Shown: in pieces, positions 17,040-26,466 of the stretch
Position numbering within the stretch: position 1 is the first letter of the stretch
Layout of the letters: each line of letters opens with the position of its first letter
Source of the DNA: an uncultured Clostridiaceae bacterium
GTDB taxonomy: Bacteria; Bacillota; Clostridia; TANB77; CAG-508
Reading direction: 5' to 3'
NCBI GenBank assembly: GCA_946493085.1
Contig: CAMMAC010000011.1
Span: 1-49,314, forward strand
DNA: 49,314 nucleotides
Notes under the pieces: model-generated
Seen by the model: the letters and a program-made list of their open reading frames with translations, nothing else
Told to the model about the DNA's origin: nothing
Database searches by the model: none
Made by a program: the position numbers and the translations under genes

Positions 17040-19011
17040 TTAAGCTTCTGCTGGCTTCATATTTTGTTTTGTTTTTCTAGTACGTTTTTTCGTTACTTCT
17101 TCTGTTTTCTTTTCATCATCATATTTACTAATCTTTTTGCCCCAGTTTCTTTCTACAAATTTTTCAAATTCTTCTGCATCTGTATCATCCATATTAACTA
17201 GCATTTCTCTAATATTCTTATCAGAAATTGGGTTAGTAAGTACATATTCTCCATCATGGTATTCTAATATATTTCTATAATGATACAACTCTCTATTGGT
17301 TGTTTTAGAGAAGTAATAAGTTGCATTATCCATAAATTTGTCGAATTTACCTTCTAAGGTGCTTTCTTTTCTATGGTCAAAGGTATATTCATTTTTATCT
17401 TCTACTGGTATACATTCTGTTACTCTTTCTATGTATCTTCTTCCTCTAAAGTCTTTCACTAAGTGAATATCAAAGTTCAACACTTGCACAACTTGCTCTT
17501 CTGCTGTTCTTTCATCTTTGAACACTCCTGCACGAAGCATAGAGTTACGAAGTGCAGTTACTAAATCTGGGAATGTTTTAGCGTGGTGAGTGAACAATGT
17601 AAATTTAGATGCAACCTGTGCGGATTGAATCATCCAAGATGCTACGGGGTCTGTTGCAACCTCACCGATGATATTAACCGAACCGTCAGTCTTTTTCTGT
17701 ACGTCCAAACACTCTTGTCCAGAAATCGTTTCTGTCTCACGCATAGACAAAATGTTTCTGGTTGGATATATTTTTCTTAAGTGAAGCTCGAATGCGGTTT
17801 CTGTAATACGAAGGTTCATGGTTTCGTATATATTTTCTATCATAGCCATCAGCATAGTAGTTTTTCCGGCAACCTTGCTCTCCTGTAAGAGAAATAATTC
17901 TTGCTCCTTTTACTAAGTATTTTAGTAAGTCTATTGTCTCTTCTTTTCCAGGGAAACGAACAATTTGCTCCAAAGTAGCACGTTTTACGTCGAATTTTCT
18001 AACAAAGAATGCCCATGTTTCAGACATACTTGGTCTTACTACTACTACACGAGAACCATCCTTCATTTCGTTAATTTTATAACCATTGGTATCGGATAAC
18101 TGTCCTGGGTTATTGTATTTATAAATGTTTTGGCAAACTCTTTTCAATTCTGCTTCTGTTCCAAAGGAAAGGAAAGCAAGTCTGATAGATTTACCTTGGA
18201 ACATAATCCAAATACTATCACAAGCACGTGGTACTTTATGTTCTACAATCTGTCCTAAATAATCACTATCTGTTTGTGCAACTTGGCTTAAAAAGCTTTC
18301 TGGAAGTCCTGATACACCACCAGAAATACCATCAATGTTCATATCTCTAATTTCATCTATACTACTATAACCTTTATAATGTTGATAAATTCTTTGTACT
18401 ACTACATTTAATTTATCTTGGAAAGAAAGTACAAAATTTTCCTTTTCAAATATGTCATTAATTTCTTCTTCTGTAATGACATAGCAAGGCTTTGTTTCTC
18501 CAGAGACATACTTTAATCTTGCTAAATCATATTTTTTAATAATCTCTGTAAGTGCTTCATAACCAAACTCATTCTTATACATATAAAGAATAATATCAAA
18601 TTTATCTTGTGATGTAAGAAGAGATGGCACATCAAAAGGAATAGCTTGTGATACATTTACTTCTGTAACACCATATTCCTTAGCAAGCATATCATAAATT
18701 AATTCTTTTACATATTTTTTATCGTTTACATCTCCATAAGTACAACCTTTTAATGCTTTTTTCAATTCGTATTTTTTATTTTTTCTTCTTTTCAATTCTT
18801 CTTCTGAAAGTCCAATGTCGTAAAGATTAATTTTTGTAATTTCATCTAATCTTTTCTTTACAAAGGCAGTCATTACCTCTAATGTATAAGTTTTATCGTC
18901 TACATGTACTTGTTCTTCTGTCTTTTGATTCTGCTTTTTTATTAAGTTACGAGCTATTAGGAAACCTGCTCCTAATAGTACTACAATAATCAATAGTAGA
19001 TTTATTATCAT
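17040..19011 (-). pseudogene. cpaF: CpaF/TadA-type secretion ATPase, frameshifted inside Walker A
   Basis: This hexameric ATPase would drive subunit assembly. The first frame (19011 downward) begins with a hydrophobic helix MIINLLLIIVVLLGAGFL, unusual for this cytosolic family, then the N-terminal domain with QRIYQHYKGYSSIDEI and GSRVVVVRPSMS, and reaches ISLTGEQG. There the frame breaks: removing one T at 17871/17872 gives GEQGAGKTTMLMAM, an intact P-loop, continuing in the second frame through the Asp/Glu boxes (RETETISGQE) and Walker B/His boxes VNIIGEVATDP and FTHHAKTF to 17040. The C-terminus is Lys/Arg-rich. Restored length is about 657 residues. Single-base error or inactivation cannot be told apart from the sequence. 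Confidence 0.88.
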
Positions 19012-19043
19012 AATCTCTTCCTAAGCTCCTTTCTTTAGGGCTA

Positions 19044-19889
19044 TTATAATTTCATTTGTAACTCTTGTAGTTTATAAATTAATGCTTTAGTAAATCTATC
19101 AATTTCTTGCATAAAGACAGCATTTCTATCTTCTGCCTCTACACTCCTTAGTCTTACAAAAAAATCTGCTACTTTTCCTTCGCTACAACTTTCAAAGAAT
19201 AAAGTATTATATGGTATGGCTAATACACTTTTCTTTTCATGCATATATCTAGAAACATTTTTTACATTATATTTCGAGAACTTATCATAACGTCCAATAT
19301 TAATCAAGATATTATTCTTTTTAAAAAATGTATTTTCCGTTCTAAGTTCTAAATAACGATTAATTACTTTTAATTTTTGCGTAATATTTACCACTATCAC
19401 ATCTGCCATTTCTAATATCTTGTCAATTTGTTCCTGTGGCATTCTTTTGGATATATCAATAAATACTAAATCGTAATTTCGATTTGCTACTTGTAGAATA
19501 TCTGTATAATATTGTGCTATTTCTTTATATTCTTCATAATCTTTTGTTTTAGGAGCTAATAACACATCTAATCTATCTTTAAAAACAATCTTAGTATAGT
19601 TGGATACAATTGTAGAAGAAGTTTTATTGCTTGTAATAATTTTAACTAATCCTTCTATACCAGACTCAAAAACTACTTCTTCTTTTTTCTTATTTGTTAA
19701 GTTCTTCACTAAATTTTCTGCTTTTTCTAAATTCCAATAAGAATCTTCTATTGTTGTGTCCTGAAACCCTGTATTGATTTCTAATATACGATAATTATGT
19801 TGTATTGCCATATAAGTAGTTAATGCAACCATAGATAAGGACTGTCCTGTTTCTTTTTCTTCATTACTCCAAAAAGCGATAACTGCCAT
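19044..19889 (-). CDS. TadZ/CpaE-like ParA-fold protein with degenerate P-loop, 281 aa
   Basis: Position and fold suggest the localisation factor of Tad systems (TadZ/CpaE). The protein starts MAVIAFWSNEEKETGQSLSM, where a MinD/ParA deviant Walker A (KGGVGKTT) would lie; the glycine-lysine-threonine is replaced by ETGQS, so nucleotide use is doubtful. Later it keeps RNYDLVFIDISKRMPQEQID (Walker-B-like) and ADVIVVNITQKLKVI. It sits between the other ParA-like gene and cpaF, 33 nt from cpaF. Confidence 0.68.
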   Translation of the reverse strand: MAVIAFWSNEEKETGQSLSMVALTTYMAIQHNYRILEINTGFQDTTIEDSYWNLEKAENLVKNLTNKKKEEVVFESGIEGLVKIITSNKTSSTIVSNYTKIVFKDRLDVLLAPKTKDYEEYKEIAQYYTDILQVANRNYDLVFIDISKRMPQEQIDKILEMADVIVVNITQKLKVINRYLELRTENTFFKKNNILINIGRYDKFSKYNVKNVSRYMHEKKSVLAIPYNTLFFESCSEGKVADFFVRLRSVEAEDRNAVFMQEIDRFTKALIYKLQELQMKL

Positions 19890-19935
19890 TTTTATTACCT
19901 GTTCCTTTCCTTAAGATTCTTTTTATTTATTTTTT

Positions 19936-20634
19936 CTATACTCCTCTTTCTATTTTCTTAAATGCTTTTGTTAGTAGACGATATTCTTGTTCTTCTAATA
20001 TTTTCTGCGCCACATATTGCAAACCCACTTTATATTGATTACTCAATTTTTTGAATTTTATTTTATGTACTCTTTGATTATTATAGATAACTGTTTGATC
20101 TCCCACCTCAAATGGTAGATAAATCACTTCCGTATTCCAAACCACTTTTGTACCTAAAGTTAAAAAATTCAAATAATCGTCTTCTTCCTTTAATGCGTTC
20201 CTAGAAAAAAGAATTTTAGTTGCATGAATTGGTTCTTTTAATCCACTAAGTGCCTCTACACCTTTTTTTAAAGAATACATATCAAAAGATGTTACAAAAT
20301 AGTTTTTATCCGCTTGCTCAATATTCCATGATTCTACCGCTTTTGCAGTGTCTACATCCAGTAAAGCATAATCGTACTCTAAAGGAGTGGTATTGGGCAT
20401 TACTAAATATTCTCTTATATTTTGGAAATTCTCAAATCCTACTGCTACGTCAATGCCTTCAAATTCCGTTATATAAGTAGTAGAAGGTTTAATGGTTGGA
20501 ACCACATATTTTGCCTTTTGTGTAATGGTTCCATCCACCAATATTACTTTTTTCCCCATCTCTACTAATATTTTTGCAATATATAAAATAAAATCAGTTT
20601 TATCATAAGCTCCAATAAATCCAATTTGTTTCAC
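19936..20634 (-). CDS. second ParA/MinD-like protein with degenerate P-loop, 232 aa
   Basis: The N-terminus KQIGFIGAYDKTDFILYIAK and the following GKKVILVDGT have the beta-loop-helix and second strand of a MinD/ParA protein, but the P-loop reads GAYDKTDF instead of GGVGKTT. YDYALLDVDTAKAVESW occupies the Walker B region. It starts with GTG at 20634 behind CGGAGG. Together with the 19044 gene it gives the locus two related non-canonical ATPase-like proteins, possibly a heterodimeric localisation module. Confidence 0.62.
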   Translation of the reverse strand: MKQIGFIGAYDKTDFILYIAKILVEMGKKVILVDGTITQKAKYVVPTIKPSTTYITEFEGIDVAVGFENFQNIREYLVMPNTTPLEYDYALLDVDTAKAVESWNIEQADKNYFVTSFDMYSLKKGVEALSGLKEPIHATKILFSRNALKEEDDYLNFLTLGTKVVWNTEVIYLPFEVGDQTVIYNNQRVHKIKFKKLSNQYKVGLQYVAQKILEEQEYRLLTKAFKKIERGV

Positions 20635-20652
20635 TTTTACTTTTCCTCCGTT

Positions 20653-21561
20653 TTAGAATGTTGCTCCTAACGACTCTAAATAACTCTGTCTTTCTTCCTG
20701 TGCTCTATTTAATTCTTCTTGTATTGCTTCATCTATATTGTCGCTACTATTTTCTTGATATCCAGATAAAGCACCATCTATTACATTTGTTCTAATAGAA
20801 GAATTGCTGTTATACATATTAATTAATGCTGCTTTTGCTTCTTGTACAATATTTGGATCTCTGTAAATAGCATCTTGTGTTACTGCATTTGGTACATATG
20901 TTGCTGTTGCTGCTCCCTGCATTCCTGGTTCCACATAAGTAGTTGCATAAAGCACGGAACCTGTCATAATATATGCTTCTACAATAGCATTACTCATTAC
21001 CAAAGTATCTGCTTCTGACATTTTAATGCGAATGGTATTAGCAGAATCCACTCCATTAATTTGTGGAATATCTACTTCTTTTTTAGATACTACTAAGTAA
21101 TCTGTACCGTTTGGCAAACGAAGTCTTACATCAATATAATCCCCTGTATTAATTTGCGATGGCAATAATATCATATTATATTCTTGAATTCTCAAGTCAT
21201 CTGTTGTTTGATTATCTGATTCTGTAACCATAGTATCTGTGATAACTGTTCCTTGAGTTAAATCTATCTTTGCAATTGTATTTTCTGTAATATTATCTAT
21301 TGTTAATGCATTAGCAGGTACTAAAGAACCTTCTACCGACTGTGTTTGTAATTTATCTAAGGTAATAGCCTCTCCTGAAGCAATATCGGTTGATAATACA
21401 TATACACTCTTCATAGAACTTTCCCTTGCTTGCTTTTCTTGTTGTAATGTATTCAATTGAAAAAATAAAAAGGCGATAATACTACCTGTAATCAAAAGAG
21501 TTACAAGCACACCTATTAATAAATAATTATTTGCTTTTCTTTGCATTGGATTCATTGCCAT
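20653..21561 (-). CDS. SAF-domain protein, CpaB/RcpC-like, 302 aa
   Basis: CpaB/RcpC proteins are envelope components of Tad pili with an SAF domain. The ATG at 21561 (MAMNPMQRKANNYLL) has AAGGAGG upstream; the open frame before it has no site. There is a hydrophobic helix at about 13-35, then the SAF core KSVYVLSTDIASGEAITLDK (about 50-69) with NALTIDNITENTIAKIDLTQ and GTVITDTMV, then a second beta-rich part (SQINTGDYIDVRLRLPNGTD). The C-terminus is helical and Gln/Glu-rich. It is the first gene of the Tad-like operon. Confidence 0.82.
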   Translation of the reverse strand: MAMNPMQRKANNYLLIGVLVTLLITGSIIAFLFFQLNTLQQEKQARESSMKSVYVLSTDIASGEAITLDKLQTQSVEGSLVPANALTIDNITENTIAKIDLTQGTVITDTMVTESDNQTTDDLRIQEYNMILLPSQINTGDYIDVRLRLPNGTDYLVVSKKEVDIPQINGVDSANTIRIKMSEADTLVMSNAIVEAYIMTGSVLYATTYVEPGMQGAATATYVPNAVTQDAIYRDPNIVQEAKAALINMYNSNSSIRTNVIDGALSGYQENSSDNIDEAIQEELNRAQEERQSYLESLGATF

Positions 21562-21606
21562 ATCCGTGTCCTCCTTATATTTTGACAAAATATTGTTACT
21601 TATTTT

Positions 21607-21635
21607 ATTGTACAACAAATTTCTACTAAAAACAA
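21607..21635 (-). promoter_or_regulatory. promoter of the Tad-like operon
   Basis: Minus strand: -35 TTGTTT (21635-21630), 17 bp, -10 TACAAT (21612-21607), about 40 nt upstream of the SAF-protein start and just after the terminator at 21661-21704. Confidence 0.7.
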
Positions 21636-21660
21636 TAACAGCATAAAACTGTCATAAAAA

Positions 21661-21704
21661 AATAACATAGTTGTAATATTTTTGTAATATTTAGCTATGT
21701 TATT
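21661..21704. terminator. bidirectional terminator upstream of the Tad-like operon
   Basis: Perfect 10-bp stem AATAACATAG/CTATGTTATT with a 24-nt loop that holds a direct repeat of TTGTAATATTT. T-runs follow on both strands. It isolates the Tad-like operon from the surface-protein cluster. Confidence 0.85.
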
Positions 21705-21930
21705 TTTTCTTTATTTACATATGCAGTTTTTCCTTCTTCTATATCTTCCGCTGTTGCTGTGGCATCCTTGGTTCTTGCTGGGAGTATTTCACTAATATTC
21801 TCTGCCATTGTGATAATTCCACTATCTCCTACTAATGCATTTATACTTATTCCTGCAAAAATAATTAATACAACAACGGCTACTGCAAGAGCGACTATCG
21901 TAATGTCCTTTTCTTTGCTTGTTTGTACAT
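21695..21930 (-). pseudogene. pilin-like fragment with a one-base frameshift
   Basis: The minus-strand frame ending at 21695 encodes KDITIVALAVAVVVLIIFAG then SINALVGDSGIITMAENI and a short acidic tail. This is the same N-terminal module as in the secreted proteins at 22037 and 47486 (GITLIALVVTI...GDNGIITQAQ). No start codon exists in this frame upstream; an ATG at 21930 (MYKQAKK) is in another frame and would connect if the A4 run near 21911-21916 had one more A. The stop falls inside the terminator stem. Either a decayed short pilin-like gene or a sequencing gap of one base. Confidence 0.55.
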
Positions 21931-22036
21931 ACCTTGCTTTTTGCTTACAAGAAGGATTATATCTTTGCTTTATTTTTCTTTGCTCTTTTATTTTACTTTT
22001 TTAGTAGTTACTTGTTTTCACAATTATTCTTTAGCT

Positions 22037-23665
22037 TTACTGCCAACGTAAAATAGGATAACCATCATTTATATTTCCTGTATCGGCTTTAAACGTACTT
22101 CCTAAAATAGTTGCCAATTGCTTTAACTCATCACTTGTTTTTAGGTCTGCTTTTACATTTTCACTTGTAACATTTCCCCCTATTGCTGGCATATTATTCT
22201 GATTTAAAGCATAATTATTACTTGCTTCTACAGGTATTTCTTTATTAGCAATTTCTCCTATACTAGCTCCTACATAAGAAGGTCCACTTACTTCTCCTAT
22301 ACTATACGTATTAATAATTCTAGTATACCCCAATGTTGCCTCGCTATAATAATGAATGTATCCAGAAATGCCCCCAGCTGTTCTATTTTCTACTTCTACA
22401 TTTCCTGTATTGTAACAATCTTTTATTTCTCCTTGTAATAATCCTCCTGTTATGCCTCCAGCTAAACGATATCCATGTATATTTCCTGTATTATAACATG
22501 ATTCAATGTGTCCATGACAAGCACCTGCTATACCTCCAATAGTAGTTTCTCCACCAGCATTTTTTCCACTAGAACTAACATTCCCTTTATTACTACAATT
22601 TTTAACAGTAGACTGTCTATTAATAATTCCTACTACTCCTCCTATATAGTAACTATTTAAATTCTGTATATTTATTTCATTATGGCAATTGATAATTTCT
22701 GTATTACCTAACAAACTACTAACTATTCCTCCAACCCAATCTCCAGAATTTACAATATTTCCTGTTACTGTTACATTTTCTATAGTAGCATCTTGTACAG
22801 AACCAAATAGACCCTGAAAAGCATCTGTTGTATCTATATAGATATTTCTAATTACATGCTTGTTTCCATTAAAAGTTCCTTTAAATACAATACTCTCATC
22901 TCTTCCTATTGGTATCCATTGATTATCTGCATTTCCTTGCAAATCTATATCATTTTTTAATATTATAGTTCTTCCTTCGTAGGTTGCTCCTGTATTTACC
23001 CTATCTCTAAAATTTTCTAGTTCTTCTTTTGTACTAATTTGCATATCTTCTGAAATTCCTGTTATCTCAATTTTTCCCATTTTATATTCTTCATTGCTAT
23101 CTAATACATATACACTATAGTTTCCATTCGTTGTTACTTCTTGTGTTACTGTATATTTATTTTCTGTTTTTTCTGGAATATCTATTTGTTCTCCATTAAC
23201 TTGTATCTTTTTAAGATTGTTACTTCCCTGTATTTCTATAGTTAATGTTGCTTTTGTATAATCACTTGCTATATTACTATTTAATGCAATTTTGATGGTT
23301 TGACTCTCAGTCCCTTTTCCTAAGCTTTGTACTATACTTAAATTTCCTCTATCGATTACAAACTGGTATCCATCTACTATAACTATATCCTCTTGGATTA
23401 CCATACCTTGGCTTGTTAAATAATCTGTAACAAATTGTTCTGCATTATAGTTAGCATTCATGTATTTTTCTGTTTGTAACTCCATTAATGCTATATCTAA
23501 TTTTTCTCTTGCTTGTGCTTCTTCTGTTTTCTTTTTTGCATTCTGTGCTTGTGTAATAATTCCATTGTCTCCTACTATCATACTCATACTTACTCCTGCC
23601 AAAATAATAAGTACAATAATGGTCACTACTAAAGATATCATAGTTATTCCTGTATTCTTCTCCAT
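22037..23665 (-). CDS. secreted GLUG-repeat protein with pilin-like N-terminus, 542 aa
   Basis: The N-terminus MEKNTGITMISLVVTIIVLI has the G-hydrophobic layout of a type IV prepilin (G6 followed by the helix) but lacks the glutamate at mature position 5. It continues IVGDNGIITQAQNAKKKTEEAQ. After an Ig-like part (about 120-200), residues from about 285 to the end carry repeated GG-I-G units (IGGVVGII, IGGIAGAC, AGGITGGL, AGGISGYI) with C.N.GNI/V spacers, typical of GLUG-motif surface proteins. Probably an adhesin or pseudopilin-linked secreted protein. Follows AAAGGAG; located between the sortase terminator and the pilin fragment. Confidence 0.78.
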   Translation of the reverse strand: MEKNTGITMISLVVTIIVLIILAGVSMSMIVGDNGIITQAQNAKKKTEEAQAREKLDIALMELQTEKYMNANYNAEQFVTDYLTSQGMVIQEDIVIVDGYQFVIDRGNLSIVQSLGKGTESQTIKIALNSNIASDYTKATLTIEIQGSNNLKKIQVNGEQIDIPEKTENKYTVTQEVTTNGNYSVYVLDSNEEYKMGKIEITGISEDMQISTKEELENFRDRVNTGATYEGRTIILKNDIDLQGNADNQWIPIGRDESIVFKGTFNGNKHVIRNIYIDTTDAFQGLFGSVQDATIENVTVTGNIVNSGDWVGGIVSSLLGNTEIINCHNEINIQNLNSYYIGGVVGIINRQSTVKNCSNKGNVSSSGKNAGGETTIGGIAGACHGHIESCYNTGNIHGYRLAGGITGGLLQGEIKDCYNTGNVEVENRTAGGISGYIHYYSEATLGYTRIINTYSIGEVSGPSYVGASIGEIANKEIPVEASNNYALNQNNMPAIGGNVTSENVKADLKTSDELKQLATILGSTFKADTGNINDGYPILRWQ

Positions 23666-23800
23666 TTTCTTTTTTTCTCCTTTTCATATTTTTTTTATTA
23701 TCTCTCTTTACTTTTTTTATTTCTTATCTTTTTATGTTATTCGATTATTATTTTTATTGAAAATAGCTCTTTCATGAAAATTTTGGGAGATAAATAACTA

Positions 23801-23830
23801 AAAAAAAATGCACCTGTATTTCTACAGATG
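23801..23830 (-). terminator. terminator after the sortase gene
   Basis: Minus strand: CATCTGTA-GAAA-TACAGGTG stem with a GAAA tetraloop, then CA and a run of T residues (23809-23801). Confidence 0.9.
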
Positions 23831-23859
23831 TCCAAAATATTTTTATACTACTCTTTCTT

Positions 23860-24642
23860 TTATATTTGTTTTGCCACTACAACCATTCTTCCATTTTCTT
23901 GAGAATATTCGCAGGTAATCATCGTTAATAAAGGTTCTGGATATTGAGCTGTTATTCCTGTATCATACAATTTTATAGCATTTATATTATCTATGTACTC
24001 TTGATAAATTTCTTGTGTATTTAAACTAGTATAATTATAATAACGAAATACATTTTTTTCATTTTGATAGAATACACGAGATAGAAAAACAGCTATGATT
24101 TCATACTTTCTTACTTCATTTTCCATGACGAGGGTTACATTTTTATGTTCTTCCCAATAACTTTTTTCCTTATAATTTAATAAATTCTGGAACATTTCCC
24201 CGTCTTTCATGTTATGTCCATATAAGATAAGATTTGCATTTTGGTCCTCTATATTTACTGTGTTCTTTAAATAAATCGAACCATAGGAACTCTTTTCTTT
24301 TTTATAATTATGTGTTAGATAATATTCATTATCCTCTGATTGCAAAATAGGATAATGAATTTGTGTTCCTTCTATTTTTATCCATGCCTTGATATCTGGA
24401 TTTTGTTCTTGTAGAGCTTTTAGTTTATTTATTTTTTCTTCTTCCTGAGTATTAGTTCCCTCTACGGAAGAAGAATCCATAAATTCTTGCACTTCTCCTA
24501 TTGCTTCTATTGCTTTTTGCTTTTGATACTCTGACCAAATGAAATACCCTACTGCCATTAAAATAAGAATCACTAAAACAATTATGATACCTATCTTCCA
24601 TTTTTGGTTCGTTGCTTTTGCATGTCTATTTTTCTTCTTCAT
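23860..24642 (-). CDS. class B sortase, 260 aa
   Basis: Sortases cleave a C-terminal sorting motif and join the protein to the cell wall. The protein has a basic N-terminus, one membrane helix (about 17-36) and the sortase domain (about 80-260) with class B features NPDIKAWIKIEGTQIHYPIL and NLILYGHNM. Catalytic residues are H143, C244 in TMITCEYS and R252. The gene encoded just upstream ends in EPKTGE plus a hydrophobic tail and is the likely substrate. ATG preceded by AAGGAG. Confidence 0.9.
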   Translation of the reverse strand: MKKKNRHAKATNQKWKIGIIIVLVILILMAVGYFIWSEYQKQKAIEAIGEVQEFMDSSSVEGTNTQEEEKINKLKALQEQNPDIKAWIKIEGTQIHYPILQSEDNEYYLTHNYKKEKSSYGSIYLKNTVNIEDQNANLILYGHNMKDGEMFQNLLNYKEKSYWEEHKNVTLVMENEVRKYEIIAVFLSRVFYQNEKNVFRYYNYTSLNTQEIYQEYIDNINAIKLYDTGITAQYPEPLLTMITCEYSQENGRMVVVAKQI

Positions 24643-24677
24643 GAGAAACTCCTTAACATCTTCTTTCTCTATAAATT

Positions 24678-24708
24678 AGACATGAAGATAATACCTATCT
24701 TCATGTCT
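24678..24708. other. perfect 13-bp hairpin between the anchored protein and sortase genes
   Basis: Arms 24678-24690 and 24696-24708 are exactly complementary with a 5-nt loop. On the minus (coding) strand no T-tract follows, so it is more likely a message stabiliser or partial terminator than a full stop; on the plus strand T-rich sequence follows. Confidence 0.7.
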
Positions 24709-24743
24709 TTCTTCCTTTTTATTGCGATTTATCCTACTCTTTT

Positions 24744-26435
24744 CTAAACATTTTTTCTTTTAGAAAAAGCTACTATTCCTATACTAGAAAATACAATGAC
24801 TACATAAGATACTATTGCTACTACACTATTTGTTTCTCCTGTTTTTGGCTCATCATCTAACTCACCTTTTCCTTCATTAACATTTGTATTCTCTCCACTA
24901 TTATTTTGTGTATTATTAGTAGTATTGTTTTCTGTTGTATTTTCTGTTTCATTGTCACTTGGTGTATTTTCCGTTTCAGTACCATTTGCTACTATAGATG
25001 CTGGCAATTCTGCTACAGATGCTACCCATCTTGAGCAATGATCTATTGTAAAGCGAATTCCTGAATCATACTCCATTTTTTCTATACTTGTTGCATACTC
25101 ACATTTCTTTGTTTCTTCATTATAATAGTATAAATGTGTTGCATCTAAAATAGGAGAATACAAACCAAGTGTATTGGTATCTACTATTTCTATAGTTGCT
25201 TTTGCTGGTAATGAACCACTATGTTTAAAATCTAAAAATAATACATCTTCTTGTCCTTCTAATTCATCAATAAAGCAATCTACTTTTTCAATTCCTATAT
25301 CTATATCTTTACTTGTATCTGTAATGTCTTCTGGCTTAATTTCCCAAGAATAATAATATCCGTTTTCTGCCATATATTCAATATTTAAGCTTTTATTCAT
25401 TTCTTTTGCTGCTTTTAAAAGCTCACTAGATAAAATGGTATCTTCTTTCGTTGTATAGCTAATATAAGGTGTATCTGGTATATATTTTGCATAAGTAATA
25501 AGATCCTCTATTTCTTGTTCTGAAATAGTTTCCTCAAAGAAAATTTTTGGTAAAACACTACATGGTACTGTAACAGATAAACCTTGTACAGTAAAGGTAA
25601 CGTTTGTAATTCCTACATTACGAATCGTAATTTCTCCTTTTTCATTAATATCTAAAATAGATTCATCTTCTACTGAAAAAGTAGTCTTTGCTAATAAATC
25701 TTCTTCTATATTTACATTAGAAATAACTAGTCTATTTTTATTTTCTTTTGTCATTGTCCATGTATTAATTTTACCTTGGTCAAAAACACAACCATCTGAA
25801 TAGGTATCCTCACCTATTGACTCAATTCTTAAATCATTTAGTGAAAATTTTGGTTTTATTTGAATGGTATATTCCGTTGTTTCTGATGCATTTCCCTCTG
25901 CATCGTAATAAGTAATTCCTATTGTTTCTTTCGCTCCCATAAGGCGATGTACACTTGTTTGTTCTCCCCCTGAAAGAACTGAAGAAATAATGGAAATGGT
26001 TCTTTGAATATACTTTGCTTCTTGCGTTAATCCTTGCCCCATAGATATTTCATTGAAGTTTGCATCTGCAAAAGTAGCATTAAACTCATTAGACTTTAAA
26101 CCATCCTCATCAATTACCCAAAATTTTGCAGAAGTATATTTGCTTGCTGCATCTTCTGGCACAGGAATGTAACAAAGAAGTCCTCCTGGTTGCCCTTTGG
26201 AACCTTCATTTAATAAGTCTTGAAATGTTTGGCTTAATTCACTTTCTGGTTGGTAATATTCCCCTTCCTTTAATTGAATTGTGGTTGTATTTCCCACATC
26301 TGTTCTTTCAACATCCATAACACTTTCTATTGGCAATACCACTCCATTTGTTGCTGCTTGAGACACTGTTGAATAAAAGAATAGAATTCCAATAAGAAAC
26401 GCTAAAAATCCTAAAATTTTAACCGTCTTCTTCAT
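24744..26435 (-). CDS. cell-wall-anchored surface protein with EPKTGE sorting signal, 563 aa
   Basis: The N-terminus MKKTVKILGFLAFLIGILFF with a following SQAA is a classical Sec signal peptide. The mature part is beta-rich, with a Big-like segment near 230-300 (NEKGEITIRNVGITNVTFTV). A Thr/Asn-rich linker (about 490-525) leads to EPKTGE (about 530-535), a hydrophobic helix and the positive tail SKRKNV. This is a complete sorting signal of the xPKTG type used by clostridial class B sortases. It is the first gene of a two-gene unit with the adjacent sortase. Confidence 0.85.
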   Translation of the reverse strand: MKKTVKILGFLAFLIGILFFYSTVSQAATNGVVLPIESVMDVERTDVGNTTTIQLKEGEYYQPESELSQTFQDLLNEGSKGQPGGLLCYIPVPEDAASKYTSAKFWVIDEDGLKSNEFNATFADANFNEISMGQGLTQEAKYIQRTISIISSVLSGGEQTSVHRLMGAKETIGITYYDAEGNASETTEYTIQIKPKFSLNDLRIESIGEDTYSDGCVFDQGKINTWTMTKENKNRLVISNVNIEEDLLAKTTFSVEDESILDINEKGEITIRNVGITNVTFTVQGLSVTVPCSVLPKIFFEETISEQEIEDLITYAKYIPDTPYISYTTKEDTILSSELLKAAKEMNKSLNIEYMAENGYYYSWEIKPEDITDTSKDIDIGIEKVDCFIDELEGQEDVLFLDFKHSGSLPAKATIEIVDTNTLGLYSPILDATHLYYYNEETKKCEYATSIEKMEYDSGIRFTIDHCSRWVASVAELPASIVANGTETENTPSDNETENTTENNTTNNTQNNSGENTNVNEGKGELDDEPKTGETNSVVAIVSYVVIVFSSIGIVAFSKRKNV

Positions 26436-26466
26436 ATTTTCCCCCTTTTTTTATTTTTATGTTCTT

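Noticed and set aside
17865-17880. Programmed ribosomal frameshift in cpaF
   Set aside because: No slippery heptamer, internal Shine-Dalgarno or downstream stem was seen; a plain one-base indel explains the data.
21759-22004. Plus-strand frame of 81 codons between the SAF gene and the GLUG gene
   Set aside because: It is the complement of the pilin-like module; the minus-strand reading matches two other proteins in the window.
23451-23687. Minus-strand frame of 78 codons at the start of the GLUG gene
   Set aside because: It overlaps the pilin-like N-terminus in another frame and has no independent support.
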